From the NCBI GenBank assembly GCA_903857495.1, contig CAIOFF010000033.1:1-34925 (forward strand): DNA of 34,925 nucleotides, written 5' to 3'. The DNA is from an uncultured Holophagaceae bacterium (GTDB taxonomy: Bacteria > Acidobacteriota > Holophagae > Holophagales > Holophagaceae). The translations under genes were made by a program, and so were the position numbers. The notes beneath the pieces are model-generated. The model had not been told where the DNA came from. It saw only the letters and a list, made by a program, of their open reading frames with translations, and ran no database searches. Shown here one piece after another: positions 15,916 through 22,805 of this stretch; position 1 is the stretch's first letter; each line of letters begins with the position of its first letter.

Positions 15916-17130
15916 ATGCGATGGATGGACAAGGCTCTGGCAGCGGGTGGGCGGGTGCCGCTGAGGCTCCGCCGGCTGGTGCTCACTTCGGCCACCTCGG
16001 CGCTGCTGGCCCTGAGCGCCTTTGCCCAGTCGGTCGTCGCCCCTCCCGCGGCGCCCCCGCTCCGGGTGGCGACCTTCGACTCCGGCTTCGGTGGCTACCT
16101 CACCGCCAAGAGCATCGAGGTCACGGCGGCCTCCCTGCTGCAGCACTACGACACCACCATCACCATCCGCCACTACGGGGACACCAAGAACCTGCCTTAC
16201 GGCGAGAAGACGCCGGGCCAGATCGCCACCCTCGGGAGCGCCGGGGTGCTGCGGGCCTTCGAGCAGGGGGCGGACATGGTCTTCATCGCCTGCAACACGG
16301 CCTCGACCCAGTACGACCGCATCCGGCAGGCTGTGGATGCGGCCTATCCCGGCCAGATGAAGCCCGTGGTCTCGATCATCGATGCCTCCGCGAAGGAGGC
16401 CAAGCGGCTCCTGGACCAGAGCCTCGCCCAGCGGTCCACCGCGACCTTCCTGATCATGGCCACACCGGCCACGGTCAGGGCCATGGTCTACCCGCGGCAG
16501 CTGGCCCGGCTCTACGCCGCGCCCCTGGTGGAGGAGGCGCCCCGGGCTTTCACGCAGCCCCGCTGGTACACGGCCAACGGACCCACCATCGACAGCCTGA
16601 TCCAGAAGAGCGCCATCACCCTGCCGGGAGGGCGCCACATCGAGGTGATCCAGCTGGCCCCGGCGAACTGGGTTGAGCTCATCGAGCACGGCGCCGATGC
16701 GAAGCTCAAGCGGGAGGCGGTCCGCCGGGACCTGGGCCTGCTGGCGAAGCAGCTTCCGAAGGCCGCCCCGGATGTGGTGGGCTACTTCTGCACGCATTAC
16801 CCCATCTTCGATGACACGATCCGGGCCGAGGTGGCCCTGCAGCTGCCGACGCCCCGTCCGCCGACCTACATCTCCCAGGGCCAGCTCATGGCCCGGATCT
16901 TCCAGGGCATGGCCGAGGAGCGCCTGCAGGGCCGCCAGCGCAAGGTGCCCCTCGCGGCCGGGCAGCTCCAGGCACTCCTCGGCAGCGCCCGGGCGAACAT
17001 CACCATCAGCGGCCAGAACGGCCCGGTCACCCGGCAGCTGGCCCAGACCATGTTCCCGAACGATCCCGCGCCCGTCGTGACCGAAGAAGACCTCGGCAGC
17101 CTGTCACCGGCCGCCCCGGCACCCCGGTAG
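15916..17130 (+). CDS. Exported glutamate racemase homologue (Asp/Glu racemase family)
   Basis: A 404-residue protein. Residues from about 49 onward follow glutamate racemase MurI: TFDSGFGG (Asp55-Ser56), the first catalytic Cys126 in FIACNTAST and the second, Cys292, in YFCTHYPIF. Both catalytic thiols are present, so racemisation of D-Glu and L-Glu is expected. Unlike MurI it carries an N-terminal export signal: a basic stretch (PLRLRR), a hydrophobic core and a signal-peptidase site AFA-QS (about residue 37), then a Pro/Ala linker. About 100 residues beyond the usual MurI length are shared between this leader and a C-terminal extension. I start at ATG 15916 (GGGGGG five bases upstream); a GTG at 15910 is in frame. 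It stands between the sugar operon and the stem-peptide operon, which suggests catabolic rather than biosynthetic use. Confidence 0.85.
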   Translation: MRWMDKALAAGGRVPLRLRRLVLTSATSALLALSAFAQSVVAPPAAPPLRVATFDSGFGGYLTAKSIEVTAASLLQHYDTTITIRHYGDTKNLPYGEKTPGQIATLGSAGVLRAFEQGADMVFIACNTASTQYDRIRQAVDAAYPGQMKPVVSIIDASAKEAKRLLDQSLAQRSTATFLIMATPATVRAMVYPRQLARLYAAPLVEEAPRAFTQPRWYTANGPTIDSLIQKSAITLPGGRHIEVIQLAPANWVELIEHGADAKLKREAVRRDLGLLAKQLPKAAPDVVGYFCTHYPIFDDTIRAEVALQLPTPRPPTYISQGQLMARIFQGMAEERLQGRQRKVPLAAGQLQALLGSARANITISGQNGPVTRQLAQTMFPNDPAPVVTEEDLGSLSPAAPAPR

Positions 17131-17148
17131 GCTTCAGCATTCACAGCG

Positions 17149-17276
17149 TTGAACCGCAGATGGCGCTGATGTCGCAGAGATGGCCTTGGGTCTCGCGAAG
17201 TCGCTGGCGCTCAGGTGGCGCCGGGGCTTCTAAAGCCAAGGAAAGATTGACCACAAAGGGCACAAAGGGCACAAAG
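17149..17276. repeat. Dispersed-type intergenic repeats between convergent genes
   Basis: The 182-base gap between the racemase and the C26 gene holds two low-complexity motifs. The first, at 17149-17183, is an 'accgcagatggcgctgatg' type stretch. The second, at 17252-17276, repeats the nine bases CACAAAGGG nearly three times after TTGAC. Both resemble the 'accacaaagggcacaaag' class of short intergenic repeats I know from many environmental bacteria. They code for nothing. The second lies directly downstream of the C26 gene on the minus strand. Confidence 0.55.
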
Positions 17277-17296
17277 AAATGCCCTCATGGCAGGGC
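17273..17296 (-). terminator. Possible terminator after the C26 hydrolase gene
   Basis: On the minus strand GCCCT-GCCATG-AGGGC (17281-17296) forms a short five-pair stem followed by ATTTCTTTG, a U-rich tail, 16 bases after the stop codon. The stem is short, so the call is tentative. Confidence 0.35.
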
Positions 17297-17312
17297 CTCA
17301 CCCCGATCCGAC

Positions 17313-18455
17313 TCAGTGGCCATGGCTCGCCTGGAGGCGGGCGCTGAACCAGGTCCAGATGGCCTTGTTGAAGGCCAGGCTGGGCGGGGTGCCCGCGAGA
17401 ATCTCGTAGTAGCTGGTGGGGGTGTCCCCGGGCTTCTGCCGGGTGCGCAGCTCCGGATCAAACAGCTGGTAGTGCTCGGGGTGGAACTGGACGCCGAGCA
17501 CATTGGGGAACTGCTGGTGCTCGATGGCCTCCGCCACCTTGCCGTCCCGGGAGGTGGCGATGGTGACCCAGCCGCGGCCCAGCTTGCCCAGCGCCTGGTG
17601 GTGCGAGCTCAGCACCCGGGGGTGGTCCGTGGCCTTGAAGCCCAGCTCCTTCGTGAGCTTGCTGGGGCCCTTCAGCTGGAGCGAGTGGAAGTTGTAGGAC
17701 ATCAGTCGGTCCAGGGGCTGCAGGCGCTTGTAGGGGTTGTTGTGCCACTGCTCGGCGCCCAAGGCGACCATGTCCTCGAAGCTCTGCTTGCCGTAGATCT
17801 CCGTGCGGATGTCCTGGATCAGGGTGCCGCCGGTGCCGACGTTCAGGCTCTGGAAGCCGAGGCAGATGCCCAGCACGGGGAAGCCGGGCCGGGCCGCGAG
17901 GAGGGCCTTGCTGCTACTGTCCTGGCTACCGCCAAGGAAGTGGAAGATGGCGGAGAGCTCCAGGTAGTTCCGGTAGGGGTCCTCCACCTCGGAGAGCAGG
18001 TGGGTCTTCTGGTGGAAGATGGACGCGGGGATGTCCGAGCCGCCGAAGAAGATGACCCCGTCGGCCTTTGCCAGGATGGCTTCGAACTCGGGGGTGCAGG
18101 CATTCCGCTTGAAGAGGACGGGCTCGCTGAGCTCCGCCGTGACCGCGTGGAACTTGAGCCAGCCGTAGCCGTGCTCCGTGGTGTAAGTCTTCGCGGCCTC
18201 AAAGTTCTCGGTCTGCCGGTCGTGGAAGACCCCGACGATGGTGAGGCCCGAGACCTCGAGGAGGCCCTTCTCCCGCAGCGCTGCAAGGCAGCGGATGTTG
18301 TGGACCGTAGGATTGAACACCACCAGCCGGATGCCGTCCCCCTGGGGGCGCGGCGCATCCAGGAACCGCTCCAGGTTGCGGGCGGACAGGGACAAGCCAA
18401 GGGCCAGCCCGAGGACGATCCCCAACAGGCGGTGCAGCAAGGTTCCAACGCGCAT
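17313..18455 (-). CDS. Exported class I glutamine amidotransferase-like hydrolase (peptidase C26 type)
   Basis: A 380-residue protein. The N-terminus (RLLGIVLGLALGLSLSA, about 9-25) is a Sec signal or anchor. The rest is a class I GATase/peptidase C26 fold with the full triad: nucleophile Cys198 in GICLGFQSLN, and His325 and Glu327 in GVQFHPEH. No partner synthetase domain is attached, so it should act as a hydrolase. C26 enzymes cut gamma-glutamyl bonds (PuuD-like, gamma-glutamyl hydrolase). In this operon with an NlpC/P60 gamma-D-Glu-DAP endopeptidase and an Ala-Glu epimerase, a gamma-glutamyl bond in murein peptides is an attractive substrate, but that is inference. An N-terminal extension of about 110 residues before IFFGG is longer than in PuuD. 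It is the last gene of the operon, 20 bases after the epimerase. Confidence 0.78.
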   Translation of the reverse strand: MRVGTLLHRLLGIVLGLALGLSLSARNLERFLDAPRPQGDGIRLVVFNPTVHNIRCLAALREKGLLEVSGLTIVGVFHDRQTENFEAAKTYTTEHGYGWLKFHAVTAELSEPVLFKRNACTPEFEAILAKADGVIFFGGSDIPASIFHQKTHLLSEVEDPYRNYLELSAIFHFLGGSQDSSSKALLAARPGFPVLGICLGFQSLNVGTGGTLIQDIRTEIYGKQSFEDMVALGAEQWHNNPYKRLQPLDRLMSYNFHSLQLKGPSKLTKELGFKATDHPRVLSSHHQALGKLGRGWVTIATSRDGKVAEAIEHQQFPNVLGVQFHPEHYQLFDPELRTRQKPGDTPTSYYEILAGTPPSLAFNKAIWTWFSARLQASHGH

Positions 18456-18475
18456 TCAGCACTCCCTGTCGTGGA

Positions 18476-19615
18476 TCAGTTCTTCGCGTCCGGCACGGGG
18501 CGGAGGCCGAGGCCCGGGGCGTCCGTGAGGATGAGCTTGCCCTTCTGGACCGTGACGCCCTGGTAGGGGTCGTTGGCGATCAGCAGGTGGCCGTCCAGGT
18601 CGGCGTAGTCAACCAGCGGTGAGAGATGGGCCGCGGCGGTGACCGTGCACGAGCTCGACACCATGCAGCCGAGCATGACCTTCATGCCCAGGGCCCGGGC
18701 CACGTGGATCTGGCGCTGGGCCTCGATGAGGCCGCCGGACTTGTCGAGCTTCACCACGATGCCGTCAAAGGCCTCGCGCAGCTTCGGAATGTCCTCGGCA
18801 GAGTGGCAGGCCTCGTCCGCGAAGATGGGGATGTGCACGCGGCTGCGGATCCAGCGGGTCTCCTCGACCAGGTGCGCGGGCAGGGGCTGCTCGATGAGCT
18901 CCACCCCCTGGGACTCCAGCCAGTTGATCTTGCGGGCGGCTTCTTCCTTGCTGGTCCAGCCCTCATTGGCGTCCACGCGCAGGGTCTTCTTCGTGACGCT
19001 GCGCACGGCGTCGATCGTGGCCTCGTCCGTGGCCAGGCCGACCTTCACCTTGAGGACGGGGAAGTCCTCGGCTTCGCGGACCTTCTGGCGCGTAATCTCT
19101 GGCGTGTCGATGCCGATGGACATGTTGGTGACGGCCGTGTCCTTGGGATCCAGGCCGAAGAGGCGATAGACCGGCACGCCCAGGCGCTTGCCCAGCCAGT
19201 CCAGGAGGGCTAGGTCCACGGCAGCCAGCGCCGCGCGCTGGCCCGGCAGGCGCCGGTCGAGGTCCTTCAGCAGCTTCTCGTAGCTGTAGGGATCCGCCGA
19301 CGCGATGAGCGGCAGCAGCGCCTCCAGGGCCTTCTGGCCGCCGAGGGCGCTCTGCTGGTAGCGGACGATGCCCGCTCCCTCGCCGTAGCCCGTGATCCCG
19401 TCCCGGTCGTACTGGGTGTGCAGGGTGTCCCGGGTGGCACTCGAGGACATGGTGGTGGTCCAGGTGTGCCGCAGCTCCAGCCGCCGGATGCGGGTGGTGA
19501 AGGTTGCGCCCTTCTGCGGCGCGGGGCTGGCAGACCCGTCGAAGACCTCCCTGCCCATGAGGTTGACGCCGACGGCAGTTGCCGCCATGGCCTGGAACAG
19601 TTCCCGCCGCTTCAT
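18476..19615 (-). CDS. L-Ala-D/L-Glu dipeptide epimerase with Tat-type signal (enolase superfamily)
   Basis: A 379-residue enolase-superfamily enzyme with the muconate-lactonising-enzyme layout. Catalytic Lys189/Lys191 are in LKVKVG; metal ligands are Asp215 (RVDANEGW), Glu242 (IEQPLP) and Asp267 (DEACHS); the opposite-face Lys289 is in KLDKSGG. The C-terminal DLDGH pair (Asp339, Asp341) is the specificity signature of Ala-Glu epimerases such as YkfB and YcjG. It converts L-Ala-D-Glu to L-Ala-L-Glu for ordinary peptidases. The N-terminus KRRELFQAMAATAVGV is a twin-arginine leader, so the enzyme should be exported folded, whereas YkfB/YcjG are cytoplasmic. Its ATG overlaps the NlpC/P60 stop by four bases (ATGA). 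Confidence 0.92.
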   Translation of the reverse strand: MKRRELFQAMAATAVGVNLMGREVFDGSASPAPQKGATFTTRIRRLELRHTWTTTMSSSATRDTLHTQYDRDGITGYGEGAGIVRYQQSALGGQKALEALLPLIASADPYSYEKLLKDLDRRLPGQRAALAAVDLALLDWLGKRLGVPVYRLFGLDPKDTAVTNMSIGIDTPEITRQKVREAEDFPVLKVKVGLATDEATIDAVRSVTKKTLRVDANEGWTSKEEAARKINWLESQGVELIEQPLPAHLVEETRWIRSRVHIPIFADEACHSAEDIPKLREAFDGIVVKLDKSGGLIEAQRQIHVARALGMKVMLGCMVSSSCTVTAAAHLSPLVDYADLDGHLLIANDPYQGVTVQKGKLILTDAPGLGLRPVPDAKN

Positions 19616-20505
19616 TTAAGCCTCCGCATGGCCACCAGGAGCTTGGACCAGGTAGGGTCGCTCAGCTGGGAAATCTGGATCACGGGTCGGTCCTTGGGTG
19701 TGTCGTGGATGAACAGGTCCTGACCCAGGATCATCCCGGTGTGGGTGATGTGGGCGGCGTCTTTGCCGAAAAACAGCAGGTCCCCGGGCTGGAGCAGCGC
19801 CCGGTCGCTGACGGCGGCCAGGCCGGACCACTCCGCCTGGAGGTTGGCGTCCCGGGGCAGGATGACGCCGCGGGTGCGGAAGATCGCCTGGGTGAAGCCG
19901 GAGCAGTCAAAGCCGAAGGTGGAGCTGCCGCCCCAGGTGTAGGTGATCCCGAGGAAGCGCCTGGCCAGGGTCAGGGAGGCCTCGAGGCTCAGGGGCCGGA
20001 GGTCCGTGCGCACATCGCCGCTCTGGATCCAGGCCACGCGGCGGTCCGGCAGTCGCACCTCGATCCAGCGCTGCGTGTCCCGGCCGCCGTTGAGGCGCTC
20101 GAGGCGCACGCCGAAGGGCGCGGTGAGGACCGGCGCGTGCTTGGTGACGTCGGGTTCCTGATAGAGATTCGCGGCGAGGGCGTCCACCTCCACGGCCTTG
20201 CCCGGTTCCAGGGAGGCCGGATAGCGCTCGGTGCCCGCCAGGGGCCGGAGGGCCGCCAGGGGGGCCCAGCCGGGGTAGTCGTCATCGCCCTTGACGCGGA
20301 CCCAGCCCTCCTTGCGCTCGAGCTCCACCAGCCGGGCGCTCAGGGTCGCCTGGGTGACCACATCGCTGTCCTCCCGGGGGGCCGAGAAGAAGTTGATGAC
20401 GGGCCTCAGGACCACATGGGCCGCGGGCTCGCTGGTCCAGCCCGTGACCGCGGCGAGCGCGGACAGCAGACAGGCCAGCAGGCTGCGGGGCAGGACAGGG
20501 CTCAT
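19612..20505 (-). CDS. Exported NlpC/P60 endopeptidase with SH3b domains (YkfC-like)
   Basis: The protein has 297 residues. A signal peptide (about 1-25, LLACLLSALAAVTG) is followed by two SH3b-like domains (about 30-88 and 105-168) and a C-terminal NlpC/P60 cysteine peptidase domain with Cys201 (GFDCSGF), His255 (HTGMIL) and His267 (FIHDTP). The TYTWGG motif before the Cys is typical of YkfC, which cuts gamma-D-Glu-(meso)DAP in free peptides bearing N-terminal L-Ala. The product L-Ala-D-Glu is the substrate of the epimerase encoded immediately downstream with overlapping codons, so the pairing is functional as well as genetic. The serine hydrolase gene lies 51 bases upstream on the same strand. 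Confidence 0.92.
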   Translation of the reverse strand: MSPVLPRSLLACLLSALAAVTGWTSEPAAHVVLRPVINFFSAPREDSDVVTQATLSARLVELERKEGWVRVKGDDDYPGWAPLAALRPLAGTERYPASLEPGKAVEVDALAANLYQEPDVTKHAPVLTAPFGVRLERLNGGRDTQRWIEVRLPDRRVAWIQSGDVRTDLRPLSLEASLTLARRFLGITYTWGGSSTFGFDCSGFTQAIFRTRGVILPRDANLQAEWSGLAAVSDRALLQPGDLLFFGKDAAHITHTGMILGQDLFIHDTPKDRPVIQISQLSDPTWSKLLVAMRRLK

Positions 20506-20556
20506 CGGGAAACCTCACGCACCCAGTTCGAGTGAGTGGTCATCTTCGCAGATGGC

Positions 20557-21501
20557 TCAGGGGATCAGAAGGGGACGGAGCAGCCGCCCCTCGGGCGAGG
20601 TGGCGCCGGCGGCATCGAAGCAGGCGGCGGCGCGCAGGGCGATGCGGGCGATGGCGGCCTCGCCCTGCCGCTCATCCCGGAGGTGCGAGGTCATGACGGC
20701 GATCACGAAGCTCTGGCCCCGCAGCGTGAGGAGGCCGACGTCGTTCCGGACCCCGGGCAGGCTCCCGGGCTTGTTGGCGACGGTGAGCTCTTCCGGCAGG
20801 AGGCGGGTCAGGTAGCCCTCCTTGGGGGTTCTCAGGAGGCCCAGCAGGTCCGCCCGGGAGGCGGGGTTCAGCAGGGGGCCCTGGTGGATCGCCCCGAGGA
20901 GCTCGGCCAGCTCCCGGGGCGTGGCGTGGTTCTCCCGGCCTTCCTTCACGGCCTGGAGGTCCATCATCTTCCGGCGCAGGCGGGTCTTCTGCAGGCCGAG
21001 TCCCTCGAGGGTGGCATTCACCCGCGCCATGCCCACGCGGTCCATGAGGAGGTTGGAGGCACTGTTGTCGCTGACAACGATGGTGAACAGGGCCAGGTCC
21101 CGGTTGGTGAGCCGGGTGCCCGCGCTCAGGTTGCCGAGGAGGGCGCTGTCCGCCGCGAGGTCCCCGGGCTGCACCAGGTAGGCGTCCCCGAGGCCTGCCT
21201 GACCCGGTCCGCCTTGCGCCTGTCGGTAGAGCTCCAGCAGGATGGCGAGCTTGATGGTGCTGGCGGCGGGGAAGACCTCGTCGCCGCGCAGGGAGAAGGC
21301 GGCGCCAGTCTCGAGGTCCCGGACGTAGACACCCACCCGGCCATCGACTTCATGGGCCAGTCGGGTGATGTCCTCGGTCATGCGCGTCCAGAGCAGCGGC
21401 TGCGTCTGCGCCAGGGAGGCCGGCCGGGGCGCTTCGGGCACCTGCGCCGACAGGCCCAGCGTGGCGGCGGCCAGGAGGCAGGCCCTCATCATTTTCAGCA
21501 T
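20557..21501 (-). CDS. Class A beta-lactamase-like serine hydrolase, lacking the canonical omega-loop Glu
   Basis: The protein has 314 residues starting at ATG 21501, with GGGGAG just upstream and a signal peptide (MMRACLLAAATLGLSA-Q). An in-frame start further upstream would place 14 residues before this signal. The penicillin-binding fold motifs are S81-T-I-K84, S144-D-N146 and a KPG triad at 244-246 (KTG in classical enzymes). Anchoring on TRL..R, the residue at the place of Ambler Glu166 is Met179, and the region continues as GRENHATP, the signature of the PF13354 branch that lacks beta-lactamase deacylation. It is more likely a D,D-peptidase or esterase on murein peptides than a resistance enzyme. 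First gene of the minus operon, divergent from alr. Confidence 0.83.
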   Translation of the reverse strand: MLKMMRACLLAAATLGLSAQVPEAPRPASLAQTQPLLWTRMTEDITRLAHEVDGRVGVYVRDLETGAAFSLRGDEVFPAASTIKLAILLELYRQAQGGPGQAGLGDAYLVQPGDLAADSALLGNLSAGTRLTNRDLALFTIVVSDNSASNLLMDRVGMARVNATLEGLGLQKTRLRRKMMDLQAVKEGRENHATPRELAELLGAIHQGPLLNPASRADLLGLLRTPKEGYLTRLLPEELTVANKPGSLPGVRNDVGLLTLRGQSFVIAVMTSHLRDERQGEAAIARIALRAAACFDAAGATSPEGRLLRPLLIP

Positions 21502-21645
21502 CGGCACTCCCCGGAAGCCGCCCCGGACGGCTCGGAGGGGCACTGGCTATCATCGTCACCCCATCCCCGCACCGGAAGCCCTCATTCCGCCGTGGAGCCC
21601 TGGATTGCCCCTTCGGTCGTGGGGGGATTCCGCTAGGCTCTTGTC

Positions 21646-22791
21646 ATGTCCTTCGACAGCACCCCACGGGATTCCGCCTCCCATTTGCCTCCGTCTGGGC
21701 GCACGCTGACGGCGCATGTGGACCTCGGGCAGCTGGTGCGGAACCATACCAGCCTCCGGCGCGCGGCACCGGGCCTGGGCCTCCTCGCGGTGGTGAAGGC
21801 GGACGCCTATGGCCACGGCGCAGGTCCGGTCGCCCGCGCCCTCGAGGCCTCGGGCATCGACGGCTTCTGTGTGGCCACCCTGGATGAGGCCCTCGAGCTC
21901 CGGGCGGCGGGCCTGCGCGGACCGATCCTCGTGTTCGAGGGCGAGGCTCCCGAGGCGCTGCCCGTGGCCGCCGCGAATGCCATCGACCTCACGGTGGTCT
22001 CGGCGGAGCACCTGGCGGCCCTGGCCCCCGGCCTCAAGCAGCACGACGTGGGCCTGCACCTCAAGCTGGACACGGGCATGGGGCGGTCGGGCATCCTCCT
22101 CGACGAGCTGGGCGGCTGCCTGGATCAGATCCGCGCCCTGCAGGATCGGGTCCGGGGGGTGATGAGCCAATTCTCGGCCTCCGAGGAGCCCGAGGCCCTG
22201 AGCGTTCGGCGCCAGCGGCAGCGGTTCCAGGGGGCCCTGGCCCAGCTGCGGGAGGCGGGGATCGTGGCGCCCATGGTCCACCATGGCAACAGCGCCGCCT
22301 GCCTCCGGGGCTTTTCGGAGGGCGACACCCACGCCCGCTGCGGCATCGCGCTGTATGGGCTCTCGGAGGTCGACGAGGCCCAGCAGGCGGGCCTTCGGCC
22401 GATCCTCGAGCTCTCGGCGGAGGTCACCCGCTCGGTCCTCATCCCCGCAGGGACTCCGGTGGGGTATGGGAGTTCCTTCCTGGCGCCCCGGGCCCTGCGG
22501 CTCGTGACCCTCAACTGCGGCTATGCGGACGGCTTCTCCCGCGCCCTGGCCAACCGCGCCTGGGTGGGCTACCGGGGCGAGAGCTTCCCCGTCGTGGGCA
22601 ACCTCTCCATGGACATGCTGACCGTGGCGCTGCCCGAGGAAGTGGTGGTCCGCACCGGCGAGCGCATGACCCTGCTGAGCCGGAACCCGCTGGACCCGAA
22701 CTCGGTCCAGAACACCGCCAGGCTGCTGGGCACGATCCCCTACGAAGTCACCTGCGCCCTGAACCGGCGGGTCCTCCGCCACCACTTCTGA
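21646..22791 (+). CDS. alr: Alanine racemase
   Basis: A fold-type III PLP racemase of 381 residues. The PLP lysine is in VVKADAYGHG (about residue 51), and HLKLDTGMGRSGI, HHGNSAAC, CGIALYG and CGYADGFSR follow in family order. The usual MSH motif reads MSQF here and the usual GYADGY reads GYADGF, so the second catalytic Tyr should be examined. It interconverts L- and D-alanine. There is no signal peptide, so unlike its cluster neighbours it looks cytoplasmic. The ATG at 21646 has no Shine-Dalgarno, and TAGGCT sits six bases before it, so a leaderless transcript is possible. It heads an operon with the VanX fusion 14 bases downstream, suggesting that it processes D-Ala released from murein, although it might also serve biosynthesis. 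Confidence 0.88.
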   Translation: MSFDSTPRDSASHLPPSGRTLTAHVDLGQLVRNHTSLRRAAPGLGLLAVVKADAYGHGAGPVARALEASGIDGFCVATLDEALELRAAGLRGPILVFEGEAPEALPVAAANAIDLTVVSAEHLAALAPGLKQHDVGLHLKLDTGMGRSGILLDELGGCLDQIRALQDRVRGVMSQFSASEEPEALSVRRQRQRFQGALAQLREAGIVAPMVHHGNSAACLRGFSEGDTHARCGIALYGLSEVDEAQQAGLRPILELSAEVTRSVLIPAGTPVGYGSSFLAPRALRLVTLNCGYADGFSRALANRAWVGYRGESFPVVGNLSMDMLTVALPEEVVVRTGERMTLLSRNPLDPNSVQNTARLLGTIPYEVTCALNRRVLRHHF

Positions 22792-22805
22792 TCGGACCTC
22801 CCTCC

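Noticed and set aside
20557-21501. A beta-lactam resistance gene
   Set aside because: The Glu166 position and KTG motif are not those of a functional class A beta-lactamase, and the operon is about murein peptides.
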